Assembly: GCA_016291135.1 (NCBI GenBank)
Contig: JAEFAE010000010.1
Location: forward strand, 1 to 63,508
Length of the DNA: 63,508 bases
Direction of reading: 5' to 3'
Source of the DNA: Bacteroidales bacterium
GTDB lineage: Bacteria > Bacteroidota > Bacteroidia > Bacteroidales > F082
Part shown: positions 30,095 to 41,200 of the stretch, in pieces
How the letters are laid out: each line of letters starts with the position of its first letter
Numbering within the stretch: the stretch's first letter is position 1
The notes under the pieces: model-generated
Told to the model about the DNA's origin: nothing
Seen by the model: the letters and a program-made list of their open reading frames with translations, nothing else
Database searches by the model: none
Made by a program: the position numbers and the translations under genes

Positions 30095-33000
30095 TCATTC
30101 CACAATTACCTTCTTGACCGTGACACCGCCCTCGTCGCAGATGCGGACGAAATAGACGCCTGCCGCATCCAGATGGAGGGGGATCGAGCCACTCACCTTA
30201 TGGAGGGTGAGGACCTGCTGTCCGGTCAGGTTGAAGACGCTGACCTCGGAAGGACGGCCCAAGGCCAGGTTGAAGTCGTCATGGCAGGGGTTGGGGTAGA
30301 GGGCCACCACGTGGTCGGCATCCTCTTGCACGTCGGCGACCACCTCAAAGGGAGGCAGCACGATGTTGTCAAGCCACACGCGGTCTTGTCCGCCCGTGGC
30401 GCCGCCGTCTTTCTCGTAACTCCAGGTGAGCCGGTGGGTGCCTTGCGGGATCGTGAAACGGACCATGGTCCAGGGGGTGGTACCCGACCAGCGGCCGTAA
30501 CGCTCGCCATCCACATAAAACACCAGGAAGTCGTAGCCGCTCTCGGTGGAGGTCTTCAGGCAGAAGCTGACCTCGTTGTCGCAGATGAAGTCGTATTCGA
30601 GGCTCATCACGGCCTGGCTGAGGTGGCCCATGGGGGTGGTTCGGGCACAGTAGTCGCCATCGTAGGCGTTGGAGGTGACGACTTCCCAGCTGCCGTTGCC
30701 CTCGAACTGCCAGTCGTACTTGTTGAAGTTGCCGGTCTCGAAGTCTTCCATCTCGCTGTCCACATTGACGTAATATGAATCCATGACGACATACTGCCCG
30801 GAGTAGGTGGCCAAGATGAGTTCGTAGGCCGTGGCGGTACGGGCGCCCGCGACGCTGAGGCTGAAGTCGACGCTGAAGGTGTCGTCGGGGGCCAGGTCGC
30901 CCACCACGAACTGGTGTTGGCTGAACTGGATCTCGGGGGCGGAGCAGAACACGTTGAAGACGGTGTTGGGCGCGAGGCTATGGCCGGTGTTCATGCCGGT
31001 GAAATGAAGCATGAGGGTCTCACCGCTGTCGGCATGGCCGTTGCCATTGCCCTCCACCTCCTCGAGGAGGGTGTAGATGCGGCCGAAGTCGGGGGCGTTG
31101 ACCGTCAGGTCGAACTGGCTGGTCCAGGTCTGGCTGCCGTCGGTACAGGTGAGGGTGAAGGTGACGACGGTCTGGTCGGGCGTGTCGTCGCCGACGACGA
31201 AGGCGAAGGCGTGGTCGAGGCTCACAGCACCATAGGAGGCTACCGACCCCACCAGGGCGGAGCCTTGTGTGACGGTGATATAGGGCGAGTCGCAGCTCAG
31301 GGTGGCGGTCACTTGTCCAGCACTAAGGTTACCCACGTTGCGGAAGGTCATGTTGAGGGTCTGTTGCTCGTTGAAGTCCACCTGGCCGTCGGGGTCGTCG
31401 AGGGTGTAGGCGTCGAAGAGCACATGGGCGCAGTTGGCGTTGTCGAAGTGGAGCTCGAGGTGCTGCGGCCAGCCGTTCATGCCGGTGACATAGAGGTCGA
31501 GGCTGTCGTTGTTGTTGACGGCATCGAACGACAAGAGGGCCTCACCGTTGCCGTCTGTAGCGGCCTCGGCAATCAAAAGGTCGCCCTTGAAGAGGCGACA
31601 GTCGAAGCGGTAAACGCCGTTGCCGTTGTCGTCTTTCACCGTGACGGGAAGACGGTTCGTGCCTACGGGCAGGGTGGTGGCGCAGTCGATAGCTGGGGTG
31701 AACGGCTCGTCGAACCAGGCGCTGAGCCCCACATCGCCAAAGGCATTGAGGGCGTAGAACACCCAACGCATCACGCCGATCTCACCGTCGATGGTGATAA
31801 AGGGCGAGGATTGTATCTTACTCTCTCTCAAGGCTTCGCCGAGGCCGGCCAAACGGTCGTGACAGTAGGCGTCGACAAGTTCGCGGTGATAGTGGGCCGA
31901 AGGGCCGTCGCCTAACTGGTTGTACCAGCCGTAGCGCGAGTTGCCGATGGTGGCCACGGCGCCGGTTGGGTTGACGACCATGCGCTCCAGGATGCAGTTG
32001 TCGGAGAAGTCGCCACAGATGCAACCTTGGGTCTTGAAGATGAAGTAGTTGTGGTCGGTTCCGTTGGCACCGGCAAACAGGCTGGGCGTGATGTCCCAGT
32101 TGTACCATCCGGATACATAATTGGCGTTGGCATGGCCGAAGTGGTGCACATATTGGGTGCCTTGGTTGATGGCGCTGGCCAGCTCGTCGGGGTTCCAGGG
32201 GTGATAGGAGGTCTCATACACGCGTACGAATTCTTCTTCTTCGGGATAGCCGTTGGTGGTGTAGCCGTTGAAGTTGACCTCGCCGATGAGGCGTTCGAGG
32301 TCGGTGCTGGCATAGACGCCGTCACCGAGGTGCTCTCCTGCCAGGATGGGCCTGTGGAACTCGCCCAGGACGGGGGCGTTCAGGTAACTGAAGGTCTTCG
32401 AGAGGATGGTCTCCAGCTCGTCGGGGCTGTTGAAAGGCAGGCGCGCGATGGCCAGCTCGGGCAGCAGGTCGTCTTCGCCAATCTCGCCCCATTTGTTGTC
32501 GCCGTCGTCGTTGAGGGTGCCGTCGAGGCAGGCGTAGTAGCTGTCGGAAGGCACGTGGTCGTCGTAACCGTCTTGGGCATGGCACCATAGGCTGCGGTAG
32601 GGCACCAGGTCGACGTCGCCACCGAGCATCACCATGGAGATGCCGTTATCTTCGTATTCGCGAATGATGTAGTTGCGGATCCGTTCCTGGTTGTCGCGGC
32701 CGTCCATGGCTTCGTAGACGGCCTGCAGGGAGACGGTGTGGACCCGGATGCCACGGCTGGCATACAGGGCGACATAGTCGTTGAAGCGTGACACATACTG
32801 CCTGGGGGTGATGAGCAGCATGTCGTAGGCAGGCAGGTTGCCGTCGCGTCGGGCATAGCCGTCGAGCATCCCTTTGTTTTGGGCCAGGCGGCCGAGGGCG
32901 TTCACGGTCTCGGGACGCAGCCAGAGCTTGCGGCTGTGGTCGGCCCGCGCGGCTTGGTATTCGACGGTGACGGTCACGGTCTGGGCGTAGCTGACCCGAC

Positions 33001-33463
33001 CCGAAGCGGGCTTGTAGCGCACCGGGGTGAAGCCGCCAAAGGCAAACGTCACGCCGTTGAGCACCTGCGTGCGGACGTTGTTGAAGGTCTTGTTAGGATA
33101 GGCCTCGTTGGAGTGGTATAGTGCCTCGTTCTTTTCAAAGCCAAAGGGGCTGTCGTCGGAGATCGGGCGCGCCTTTTGCGTGGGAAGGAGGTTGAACGTC
33201 CCTTCCATCGCCACAAAGTCGCTTAAGGTCACCTCGATGGCCGTGGCTTCGGTGTTGGGAGGCAACATCAGGCTGATGCTTTGCCAGGGCAGGGTAGGCT
33301 CGCCGATGGTGCCGTTCGCGACGGTGCCTTCGAAGGCCAGGGTTTGATAGGTTCCCGCAGCCTGCACCGTCGGCGGGTCGAAATGATAGGTATGTGTGAT
33401 GCTTTGTCCAGCAGCGAAAAGGCAGCTTGAAAAGAGAAAGACGAGAACAAAGAGTTTCTTCAT
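30095..33463 (-). CDS. Gingipain-like C25 peptidase with T9SS sorting domain
   Basis: 1122 residues from ATG 33463, chosen by its signal peptide (MKKLFVLVFLFSSCLFAAG) and the -7 box 26 nt upstream. Residues 25-200 look like a gingipain propeptide (LPWQSISLMLPPNTEATAIEV). The C25 catalytic domain follows, with YDMLLITPRQY at its start, His444 in HFGHANANY and Cys481/Cys483 in TQGCICG. Ig-like domains and a cleaved-adhesin/MAM-type domain (about 920-1045) come next, then a C-terminal sorting domain (VALYPNPCHDDFNLAL to KKVIVE). It should be exported by T9SS as a surface or secreted cysteine protease. It lies just downstream of the GH92 gene. Confidence 0.9.
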   Translation of the reverse strand: MKKLFVLVFLFSSCLFAAGQSITHTYHFDPPTVQAAGTYQTLAFEGTVANGTIGEPTLPWQSISLMLPPNTEATAIEVTLSDFVAMEGTFNLLPTQKARPISDDSPFGFEKNEALYHSNEAYPNKTFNNVRTQVLNGVTFAFGGFTPVRYKPASGRVSYAQTVTVTVEYQAARADHSRKLWLRPETVNALGRLAQNKGMLDGYARRDGNLPAYDMLLITPRQYVSRFNDYVALYASRGIRVHTVSLQAVYEAMDGRDNQERIRNYIIREYEDNGISMVMLGGDVDLVPYRSLWCHAQDGYDDHVPSDSYYACLDGTLNDDGDNKWGEIGEDDLLPELAIARLPFNSPDELETILSKTFSYLNAPVLGEFHRPILAGEHLGDGVYASTDLERLIGEVNFNGYTTNGYPEEEEFVRVYETSYHPWNPDELASAINQGTQYVHHFGHANANYVSGWYNWDITPSLFAGANGTDHNYFIFKTQGCICGDFSDNCILERMVVNPTGAVATIGNSRYGWYNQLGDGPSAHYHRELVDAYCHDRLAGLGEALRESKIQSSPFITIDGEIGVMRWVFYALNAFGDVGLSAWFDEPFTPAIDCATTLPVGTNRLPVTVKDDNGNGVYRFDCRLFKGDLLIAEAATDGNGEALLSFDAVNNNDSLDLYVTGMNGWPQHLELHFDNANCAHVLFDAYTLDDPDGQVDFNEQQTLNMTFRNVGNLSAGQVTATLSCDSPYITVTQGSALVGSVASYGAVSLDHAFAFVVGDDTPDQTVVTFTLTCTDGSQTWTSQFDLTVNAPDFGRIYTLLEEVEGNGNGHADSGETLMLHFTGMNTGHSLAPNTVFNVFCSAPEIQFSQHQFVVGDLAPDDTFSVDFSLSVAGARTATAYELILATYSGQYVVMDSYYVNVDSEMEDFETGNFNKYDWQFEGNGSWEVVTSNAYDGDYCARTTPMGHLSQAVMSLEYDFICDNEVSFCLKTSTESGYDFLVFYVDGERYGRWSGTTPWTMVRFTIPQGTHRLTWSYEKDGGATGGQDRVWLDNIVLPPFEVVADVQEDADHVVALYPNPCHDDFNLALGRPSEVSVFNLTGQQVLTLHKVSGSIPLHLDAAGVYFVRICDEGGVTVKKVIVE

Positions 33464-33488
33464 GGCTGAAAGAATTGATTTCGAGCCA

Positions 33489-33496
33489 CAAAAGTA
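33489..33496 (-). promoter_or_regulatory. -7 box TACTTTTG of the C25 peptidase gene
   Basis: Minus-strand match to TAnnTTTG in the 68-bp gap after the GH92 gene. The peptidase can therefore be transcribed separately. Confidence 0.6.
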
Positions 33497-33531
33497 AAAA
33501 TAATTTAATAAAAACACGACGAGACGTGTGG

Positions 33532-35763
33532 TTATTTCATCTTGAACTCCAACACGCCTCCTGCCATGAGCTGCTGGTGCGTGATCTTGTAATCGTTGAC
33601 CGGCTTTCCGTTCAGCTTGACGCTCTTGACGTGGATGCGCTCGGGCGTTTTGTTCGGAGCCAGAATCGTGAAGTCCTTGCCACCAGCCAGATGCAAGGTG
33701 GCCTTGGTGAACAACGGGGTTCCGATGACATATTCGGCGCTGCCGGCATGGAAGGGATAGAAACCCAAGGCGGAGAAGATATACCAGGCGGACATCTGCC
33801 CGCAGTCGTCGTTGCCGGCATAACCGCAGGGTGTGGCGCGGTAGAACTCGCTGCGCACCTGCTCCACCAACTCCTGGGTGCGCTCGGGCTTGCCCGCGAA
33901 GTTGTAGAGATACACCGTGTGATGGCTGGGTTCGTTTCCGTGGGCATACTGTCCGATGAAGCCGCTGGCGTTGCCGTTGACTTCGCCACTGGTGGCGTTG
34001 AGGCTGAAGTTCTCGTCAAGTTTCTTCAGGAAGCCTTTCTTGCCGCCGAAGAGGTCGATCAAGCCTTGCGGATCTTGGGGCACGAACCACATATACTGCC
34101 AAGCGTTGCCTTCCACGAAACAGGGCTGTTCGTACGACAGCGGGTCGAAGCCCTCCATCCAATGGCCATGCGCGTCTTTGGGGCGGAAGAACCCGGTCTC
34201 GGGGTCGAAGAGGTTTTTGTAGAACATACTACGGCGATAAAAACGCTCGTAGTCATCCATTTTCCCAAGTTTCTTTGCCACCAATGCCACACAAGCATCA
34301 TCGAATGCCTGCTCCATGGTGATGCTCACGCTCTCGTCCTGCAAGGACTGCGGGAGGTAGCCGTACTGTTCCCAGATCTCGAAAGGCGAGTTGAAATGGC
34401 TTCGTGTGCTGCTCTCCACCATGGCTTGATAGGCGGCTTCCACGTCGATGCCAGGCAGCTCGGCCATGATGGCGTCGGCAAGCACGGGAATGGCGTGGTT
34501 GCCGATCATGCAGTAGTTGTCTTGTCCCCAGAGGTCCCAGATGGGCAGGTAGCCGTAGGTCTGATGGTGCAACACCATGTCCCGCACAAACTGCGCGGCG
34601 ATGTCGGGAGCGATAAGCGTGTAGAGAGGATGGGCGGCACGGAAGGTGTCCCAGAGGCTGAAGGTGCTGTGATAGACCTGTCCCTCAGGCATCTGCTTGA
34701 TCTCGAAGTTGGTGTCCATGTAACGGCCATCCACGTCGCTCATCGTGTTCGGCTGCATCAACACATGGTAAAGTCCGGTGTAGAAAATGGTCTTCTGTGC
34801 GTCGGTGCCTTCGATGTCGATGCGGCTGAGTTCCTTTTGCCATGCATCGTGGGCGGCTTGCACATAAGGGTCGAAATCCCAGCTGCCGGCCTCAGCGGTC
34901 ATGTTTTTCCTGGCGCCTTCGAGGTCCACAGGCGAGAGGGCCACTTTCACCATCAGTTCCTGGCCTGAGGACGGGTCGAATCGGAGTGCAGCACGAAGCG
35001 TCCGGCCGTTCACCACATCGCTGTTGCCGACATTGAGATGGCCATTCATCAGCAGGTGTTCCTGGATCGGCTTGGAGAACTCGGCCCTGAAATACACCTT
35101 GCGCAGTTTGGCCCAACCGGTCACCACCCGATAGCCTTCGATGGTGTGGTCGTCGACGAGGCGGAGCTGCGCCTGGATGACGTCGTAGGTGCGGCGACCC
35201 GAGTAATAGGCTTCCCCACGATAGGTGCCACGGTCGAGGTCGAGGACCACGGTCTGGGGCTGCCCCGTGGGGAAGGTATAACGATGGATGCCGGTTCGAA
35301 CGGTAGCTGACAGCTCCACATTGACCTTGCTTTCCTGCAGCGACACCTGGTAGTATCCCGGCCGGGCGGACTCCTTGTCGTGGGTGTAGTGCTGTCCGAA
35401 GTCGGCCTTCGACAGCTGCTCGGGCGTCACCGCGGTGCAAAGGGGCATCAGGCTCACGTCGATGAGGTCGGTGCAGCCGGTGCCGCTGAGGTGGGTGTGG
35501 GTGAATCCGTAGATGACGTCTTTGTTATAGTCGTAGCCCGAGCAGGGGTCCCAGGTGACCATCTGTTCCGTTTCGGGACTCAGCTGCACCATGCCTTGGG
35601 GCATCGTGGCCCCCGGGAAAGTGCTGCCGCTCAAGGCCCCCGTCTCGTCGGTCTGGGTGCCGATAAAGGGATTCACGAACAGGGTGTAGTCGTTGGCTGG
35701 GGCTTGTGCATACAACAGCCAAGGAAGCAGCAGGAGCGCTGCCAGCAAAGCGTTTTTTTTCAT
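33532..35763 (-). CDS. GH92 alpha-mannosidase
   Basis: 743 residues with a signal peptide (LLYAQ). Family landmarks: VNPFIGTQTDETGALSGSTF, PGATMPQGMVQLSPET, SGYDYNKDVIYGFTHTHLSG, then YLPIWDLWGQDNYCMIGNH, and GYAGNDDCGQMSAWYIFSAL near the end. GH92 enzymes are calcium-dependent exo-alpha-mannosidases acting on N-glycans or mannans, usually in the periplasm or at the surface. It starts 6 nt after the stop of the upstream T9SS gene, so the two share a transcript. No SusC/SusD pair is present, so this is not a classic polysaccharide utilisation locus. Confidence 0.95.
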   Translation of the reverse strand: MKKNALLAALLLLPWLLYAQAPANDYTLFVNPFIGTQTDETGALSGSTFPGATMPQGMVQLSPETEQMVTWDPCSGYDYNKDVIYGFTHTHLSGTGCTDLIDVSLMPLCTAVTPEQLSKADFGQHYTHDKESARPGYYQVSLQESKVNVELSATVRTGIHRYTFPTGQPQTVVLDLDRGTYRGEAYYSGRRTYDVIQAQLRLVDDHTIEGYRVVTGWAKLRKVYFRAEFSKPIQEHLLMNGHLNVGNSDVVNGRTLRAALRFDPSSGQELMVKVALSPVDLEGARKNMTAEAGSWDFDPYVQAAHDAWQKELSRIDIEGTDAQKTIFYTGLYHVLMQPNTMSDVDGRYMDTNFEIKQMPEGQVYHSTFSLWDTFRAAHPLYTLIAPDIAAQFVRDMVLHHQTYGYLPIWDLWGQDNYCMIGNHAIPVLADAIMAELPGIDVEAAYQAMVESSTRSHFNSPFEIWEQYGYLPQSLQDESVSITMEQAFDDACVALVAKKLGKMDDYERFYRRSMFYKNLFDPETGFFRPKDAHGHWMEGFDPLSYEQPCFVEGNAWQYMWFVPQDPQGLIDLFGGKKGFLKKLDENFSLNATSGEVNGNASGFIGQYAHGNEPSHHTVYLYNFAGKPERTQELVEQVRSEFYRATPCGYAGNDDCGQMSAWYIFSALGFYPFHAGSAEYVIGTPLFTKATLHLAGGKDFTILAPNKTPERIHVKSVKLNGKPVNDYKITHQQLMAGGVLEFKMK

Positions 35764-35769
35764 GCTATT

Positions 35770-37284
35770 TTATTCTTTGACAAACCGCAGGGTGGTGACG
35801 CCCGTCTCACAGGAAACCCGTGCCACATACATCCCTTGGGCCAGGCCGTTGAGGTCGATCGTTGCCCGTCCTTCGCTGAGCGTTGCTTCGGCCACCTGCC
35901 GGCCTACCACGTCGAACACCTTGACCCCTGCGTTGCCGACATTGGCCGAGATGACGATGGTTTCCTTGGCCGGATTGGGGCTGACGGCTGCATGAAGGGC
36001 CAGGGGCGCATCCATGCCGAGGCTGGGATCGTTGCCGACCCAAACATCGTCCACATAGACGCCGTCGCCGTCGTTGCTATCGCCCACAAACGCGATCTGG
36101 TATTTTTCGGAGGGTTCGGGCAGGTCCAGCTGGACGGTTTCCCAGTCAACGGCTGGCGCGGGATAAGAGCCGATCACATGCCAAACGATGTCTTCGTTGG
36201 TCAGGTACATGACCGTCAGTTCATCATTCATGTAATTGCCCGGATTCACCGGCTGTTTGTGTTTGAAACGAAGCACCGGTTTGGTGACGGCGGTGATGTC
36301 CAGCGGTGCAGAGACCAGTTGGGCTCTCTGGCCCATCCAGATGAAGAAGGCGGTGTTGTTGAGGATGAGGTAGCCGGGATCCACCACCCATCCGTCTTGA
36401 CCCAGTTCCACTTCGTTTTGCCAGCACACAAACTCCTCCGATGCTTCAAAATCATCGAAGTAAGGCGCGTTGTCCGTGACGGTGATCACATCGCACAAGG
36501 TCTTGAAAGTGAATGGTGTGGACCATTCCGATTCCAAGGTCTCGCTGCATTGGGCCTTTACGCGGCAGGTGTATTCGGTTTGAGGCGTCAAGTCCACGAT
36601 CAGGTAAGGCATGGTGGTCACCTTGAACTCCTCGTCGTTGATCTCAACCAGCCAGCTGTCCTCGTTGCCGTTGGTCGTCCATTCCAATGAGGCAGAGAAG
36701 GCGGTGAGGTTGGTAACGTGAACGTTGACGGGTCGGGCACATCCCATGATGGAGCTCACCTCCACCCGGTCCAAAAAGATGTAATAACCTGCGATACCGC
36801 GACCCAAGAACGACACCTGGAGCGTGGAAGACACTTCCGTCAGTTCGTAGGACTGTTCATAGGTGTTGGCCCAGTCGTTGACGCTGAACATGCCCAGCTC
36901 TTGCCAAGGATCCCCCGCAGCAAGGCGATAGCCGATCACCAGTTCGTCGTTTCCGTAAAGCCCCATCATGGCGTAGGAGAAGTTGAGAATGGCACTGCTG
37001 GAGCCTGAAAGGTCAAGGGTGGGCGAGATCAATCGGGCTTCATCACCCGGATTGGTGAAAGAGAAGGCGGCTACCGAGGAACCGGCACTGGCCGTCATCT
37101 GGTTCCATTGGCCATCGCCGACGGTCTCCACCGTCCAGCATTCCATGAAATCACCCTCAAAACCTTCAATGAACGGCTCTTCGGGGGTGACTGGGATGGT
37201 GCATTGTCCAAAAGAAAGGTTGGCGAATAGAAAAACCATCGATAAGGTCATCATCGCCTTGGAAAGTAAAGAAAAGCTTTTCAT
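35770..37284 (-). CDS. T9SS cargo with two MAM-like domains and an Fn3-like domain
   Basis: 504 residues with a signal peptide (FANLSFGQ). Two choice-of-anchor/MAM-like beta-sandwiches are visible (FIEGFEGDFMECWTVE onward, and PYFDDFEASEEFVCWQNE onward). Between them lies an Fn3-like domain (CARPVNVHVTNLTAFSASLE, LTPQTEYTCRVKAQCS). The C-terminal sorting domain (AVSPNPAKETIVIS to TTLRFVKE) directs T9SS export and anchoring. The domains suggest binding of carbohydrate or protein at the surface. It is the first gene of a minus-strand unit with GH92 and probably the C25 peptidase. Confidence 0.88.
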   Translation of the reverse strand: MKSFSLLSKAMMTLSMVFLFANLSFGQCTIPVTPEEPFIEGFEGDFMECWTVETVGDGQWNQMTASAGSSVAAFSFTNPGDEARLISPTLDLSGSSSAILNFSYAMMGLYGNDELVIGYRLAAGDPWQELGMFSVNDWANTYEQSYELTEVSSTLQVSFLGRGIAGYYIFLDRVEVSSIMGCARPVNVHVTNLTAFSASLEWTTNGNEDSWLVEINDEEFKVTTMPYLIVDLTPQTEYTCRVKAQCSETLESEWSTPFTFKTLCDVITVTDNAPYFDDFEASEEFVCWQNEVELGQDGWVVDPGYLILNNTAFFIWMGQRAQLVSAPLDITAVTKPVLRFKHKQPVNPGNYMNDELTVMYLTNEDIVWHVIGSYPAPAVDWETVQLDLPEPSEKYQIAFVGDSNDGDGVYVDDVWVGNDPSLGMDAPLALHAAVSPNPAKETIVISANVGNAGVKVFDVVGRQVAEATLSEGRATIDLNGLAQGMYVARVSCETGVTTLRFVKE

Positions 37285-37301
37285 AGTAATATTTAATTAA
37301 A

Positions 37302-38066
37302 TTAACAATTTCCTCTAAACTGGTATTGCCCTTTTCCCTCGGTGGCCTTGCCATATTGGATGGCGTTCACGGGGCAGTAGTGGTAGCAGGCCATGCACAT
37401 TGTGCAGTGCCCGTTCCATTTCGGTCGTCCGTCCTCCAGGGTGATGTTCTGCAAAGGGCAGGTCTCCACACATTTTCCGCAATGGATGCAGGCGTCGGTA
37501 GCACGATACTTGCGGTCGTCGGTGGCGTATTTGTTGAAACTCGAATTGATCAGATGGCTCTTGAACCAGGCGAAACCACCCACCACCATCTCGGAGAACG
37601 ACTCCCGTTGTTGTAGGCGCAGGGCGTTTTTGTCCAGCAGGGTCCGGGCGGTGTCGATCTTCCGTTGGGCGTTCACCTCGGTGTCGAGCTTGAAGCCAGG
37701 CATCCCGATGTAGGTCTCGGGCATCTGAACGCTGAAACAGGACGAGAGTTCCCATCCTTTCTCCCCGAGGGCTTTGCGGAAGATCTTTTCGGTTTGGCCG
37801 CACTGGTCGCCGCAGGTGCATGCAAAATAGACATAGGAGGGTGGAGTGGCCAGCCGCATGCGTTTCACAAAGTCGAGCACCAAACGCGGGGGCGCCCATG
37901 AATAGACGGGAAAGACGAACCCCAGCCGCGCTCCATCGGCCAACGTGTAGTCGTAACGTCCTTCACGCGCCGCCTCGGGGATGAAAACGAGTGTGTCGTC
38001 AAGGGCCTTGGCCAGGGTCGCTGCCACAAATCGGCTGTTGCCGCAACCGGAAAAATAGAAGATCAT
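37302..38066 (-). CDS. EFR1-type flavodoxin/ferredoxin fusion
   Basis: 254 residues from ATG 38066 (MIFYFSGCGNSRFVAATLA), a start fixed by the flavodoxin phosphate loop and a -7 box 28 nt upstream. Residues 1-150 form a flavodoxin-like domain (GARLGFVFPVYSWAPPRLVL). Residues 190-240 carry two 4Fe-4S clusters (CIHCGKCVETCP and CTMCMACYHYCP). EFR1-family proteins are cytosolic redox carriers of anaerobes with unclear partners. The gene is divergent from the giant repeat gene at 38230, and 17 bp separate it from the T9SS gene starting at 37284. Confidence 0.88.
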   Translation of the reverse strand: MIFYFSGCGNSRFVAATLAKALDDTLVFIPEAAREGRYDYTLADGARLGFVFPVYSWAPPRLVLDFVKRMRLATPPSYVYFACTCGDQCGQTEKIFRKALGEKGWELSSCFSVQMPETYIGMPGFKLDTEVNAQRKIDTARTLLDKNALRLQQRESFSEMVVGGFAWFKSHLINSSFNKYATDDRKYRATDACIHCGKCVETCPLQNITLEDGRPKWNGHCTMCMACYHYCPVNAIQYGKATEGKGQYQFRGNC

Positions 38067-38094
38067 AAAGAATCGCTTTTTGAATATCAATGTA

Positions 38095-38102
38095 CAAAAA
38101 TA
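38095..38102 (-). promoter_or_regulatory. -7 box TATTTTTG of the EFR1 gene
   Basis: Minus-strand match to TAnnTTTG, 28 nt before the ATG at 38066. Confidence 0.6.
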
Positions 38103-38151
38103 CATTTTTTTTAAGATTTTGGTATCTTGGTGCACTTTTTGAAGTTTTTTT

Positions 38152-38159
38152 TATCTTTG
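38152..38159 (+). promoter_or_regulatory. -7 box TATCTTTG of the giant repeat-protein gene
   Basis: Matches TAnnTTTG. The leader before the ATG at 38230 would be about 65 nt, long for this genome. Confidence 0.6.
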
Positions 38160-38229
38160 CAAAATAGTAACGTGCCTATTTGTGCACGCGCTTTTTTGAT
38201 AAACAATAACATAATCAAAATATTAGCGT

Positions 38230-41200
38230 ATGAAAAACTGTACTTTGTTAGCATTTTTGCTTTTGTTTGCCCTAGGGGCAAAAGCCACTCCCGACAATCC
38301 TCCCAGAGTCGATGGAGGGACGGCATTCGAAGTCTTTGCCGACTATTATCCTGAAGCCGGCTATGAGCATTCTCCATACGTCAGAGTGTATTGGGGTATG
38401 AACCTCTATGACTTTGAGATGGGAAGCCTTCCTGACGATTGGACGAACGATAACGAATATCCCTGGATGGTGACGACCCCCCCCGTCCAAGGTTACCACG
38501 GAGAGTATTGCCTGATGTCTGGCAACAGTGGCGTCGGCAGTTCCACATCTACCATCGAGACCACCGTCACGTTTGTTGAAGATGGAAGCGTTAGCTTTCT
38601 GGGTGGTTGTTATGGAGAAGGCAGTGCGTATACTTCTATTTGGGATGCTTGCGAGTTCTACATCGACGATGAACAAATGTTCAGCCATGGAAGTCTTCAA
38701 TCTTGGGACGTCTATAGCTATGACGTGACCGCTGGTACACACACGTTCAAGTGGACCTATACCAAGGACTATAGCGATAATTCACCAGGTGATGCATTCT
38801 TTGTGGATGATGTGATCTTTTCCGGTACTTCTTCTATGGGAGCCCCAGGTGCAGGCTATGATGTGTATCGCCAGTCCTGCGATGTTGAAACGGGTACCTT
38901 TGGAACGGCCTTAAAGATTGCTTCCAACGTGACTGAAAAACAATACATTGATGGGGAATGGGAGATCCTTACCCCCGGCCAATATCGTTTTGGTGCCTTG
39001 GATCCCAATGTTGCCGGCGCGGACATTGTATGGTCCGATTTGTTGGTCAAGTCCACGGTGGACTATTTCGAGATCACGGTCGGTGTCAACGATAGCAGCC
39101 TCGGCACGGTCAGAGGAGGAGGTACCTTTACTTATGGGGAGACTTGCACCTTGGTGGCCACGCCGAACCTGGGAAGCACCTTCCAAGCGTGGTATGATGA
39201 TGCCGAATCCTATGTTTATGGCGAGAAAACCTATACCTTCACGGTCAAAGGGGACGCTGCCTATACGGCTCAGTTCGATTTGATGGCGCTCTACCCATGG
39301 TTCGAGAGCCAACCCGAAGAGGGCGGTAACGCTGATTATACGGACGGAGATGGCGACGGTATTGTCTATTACGGTGAATCGATGACCTTCACGGTCACTC
39401 CCAACCAAGGCTATGCTTTTATTGAATTGGGAATACCGGTCGGAGACCATTATGAGGTATTATCTACCGAACCCGTATTCACCACGGTTTTTGATAGCGT
39501 ATTTATTACTACATACGGCGACCCCGAATACGGAATGGAAGAAGAAACGCCTTTCGTTATCATATTTGCTCAGGCTGACGGCGATTGCATCCAACCACAA
39601 AACTTCGCCGCCGATGAGGTCGGTCCCACCTCAGCCACGTTGAGCTGGAAAGAATACGGCGCTTCCCAAGCGTGGAGCATCTATTACCGTCCTACCCAAA
39701 CCCCGACTTTTGTACCCTACGATTCCATAGAGGTTTTCCAGAATCCGTACACCCTTTCGTACCTGCAACCCAACACTACTTACGAGGCGTATGTGGTGCC
39801 ATCCTGCGGCGTTGACCAGTATGGGGCAAACGAATGGGTGTCCAGTTACACCACCGAGTTCACCACGCTCGATGCTTGCCCGGTTCCGCAAAAGGTGACC
39901 GTGGACGACATCACCGCGTCCACTGCCACGGTAACCTGGAAAGACTACAGTGAGAGCTATCGCGTGTCGATGGGTCTGGCTAACGTGATTTTGGACGAGA
40001 CCTTTGAAAACGGCATCCCCGATGGTTGGGGCTGCGATACCACCAGCTATGCGTGGACCCTTGTCGATGGTCATCTCCAAAGCAGCAATGCCGGCGTACC
40101 CTATTCTTCATCGAGCATCGCCTACACCGCGACTTACTTGAATAATGGCATCGTGGCCTTTGACGCGCTGTGCCATGGTGAAGGGGAAGAATGGGCTTTT
40201 GATGCTTGCATCTTCTATATCGATGGCCAACAGGTGTTATATGTAGGCGCCGGCGATACGGGATGGCATCGCTATAGTTTTGATGTGCCGAGTGGAACGC
40301 ATACCTTTGCCTGGGAGTATTACAAGGATAGTGACTATAATTCTCCCGACGACTGCTTTGCCATCGACAATGTGTTGATGGCAGCAACCACTCCCAGCAA
40401 CGAAGCGCCTATCGCTGTTGAAGACGCCGAATACACGATCACGGGCTTGACTCCAAACACGGTGTATTTCGTGCAAGTTCAAGCCGTTTGTGACCAACAG
40501 CAGACCGACTGGAGTTCTCCTGTCTTCTTCACCACGCTCCAAGGACAGCAATACACCATTACGGCTACGGCGAACCCGGAATTGGGCGGCGCCATCGTGG
40601 GCGCCGGCTCCTACGTGGAGGACGATGACTGTACACTGACGGCTACGGCCAACGAAGGCTATACCTTCACCAACTGGACCGAGGACGGCGCGGTGGTTGA
40701 CACCAACCGTGTATTCACCTTCACGGTGATCAGCGATCGGACCTTGGTAGCTAACTTCACGCTGAACAGCTATGAGATCACCGTCACGGCCGACCCGGAA
40801 GCGGGCGGCACTGTCACGGGCGCTAACACCTACGACCATGGTGCGACCTGTACGCTTACTGCTACCCCCAACCAGGGTTACCAGTTCGTTGGCTGGTTCT
40901 GCGACAACGATATCGTAACTGAGGATGCAACTTACTCGTTCGAGGTGGGTGGACCCGCCACTTATGTGGCTGTATTCCAGTTGATCCAATACTACCCACA
41001 ACTCACATGGCAACCTGAAGGTTACGGCTATGCATGGGTAGATAGCGATAATGCGCAGATCATTCAATACGGCGAAGAGGTCACCCTCAAGGCCATGCCT
41101 TCATACGGATACCATCTCGATAAGTGGGTGACAATGGATGAGGACGGCAATCCGACCATCGAACTTTCCACCGACACCGTCTTCACCTTTACGATGGATG

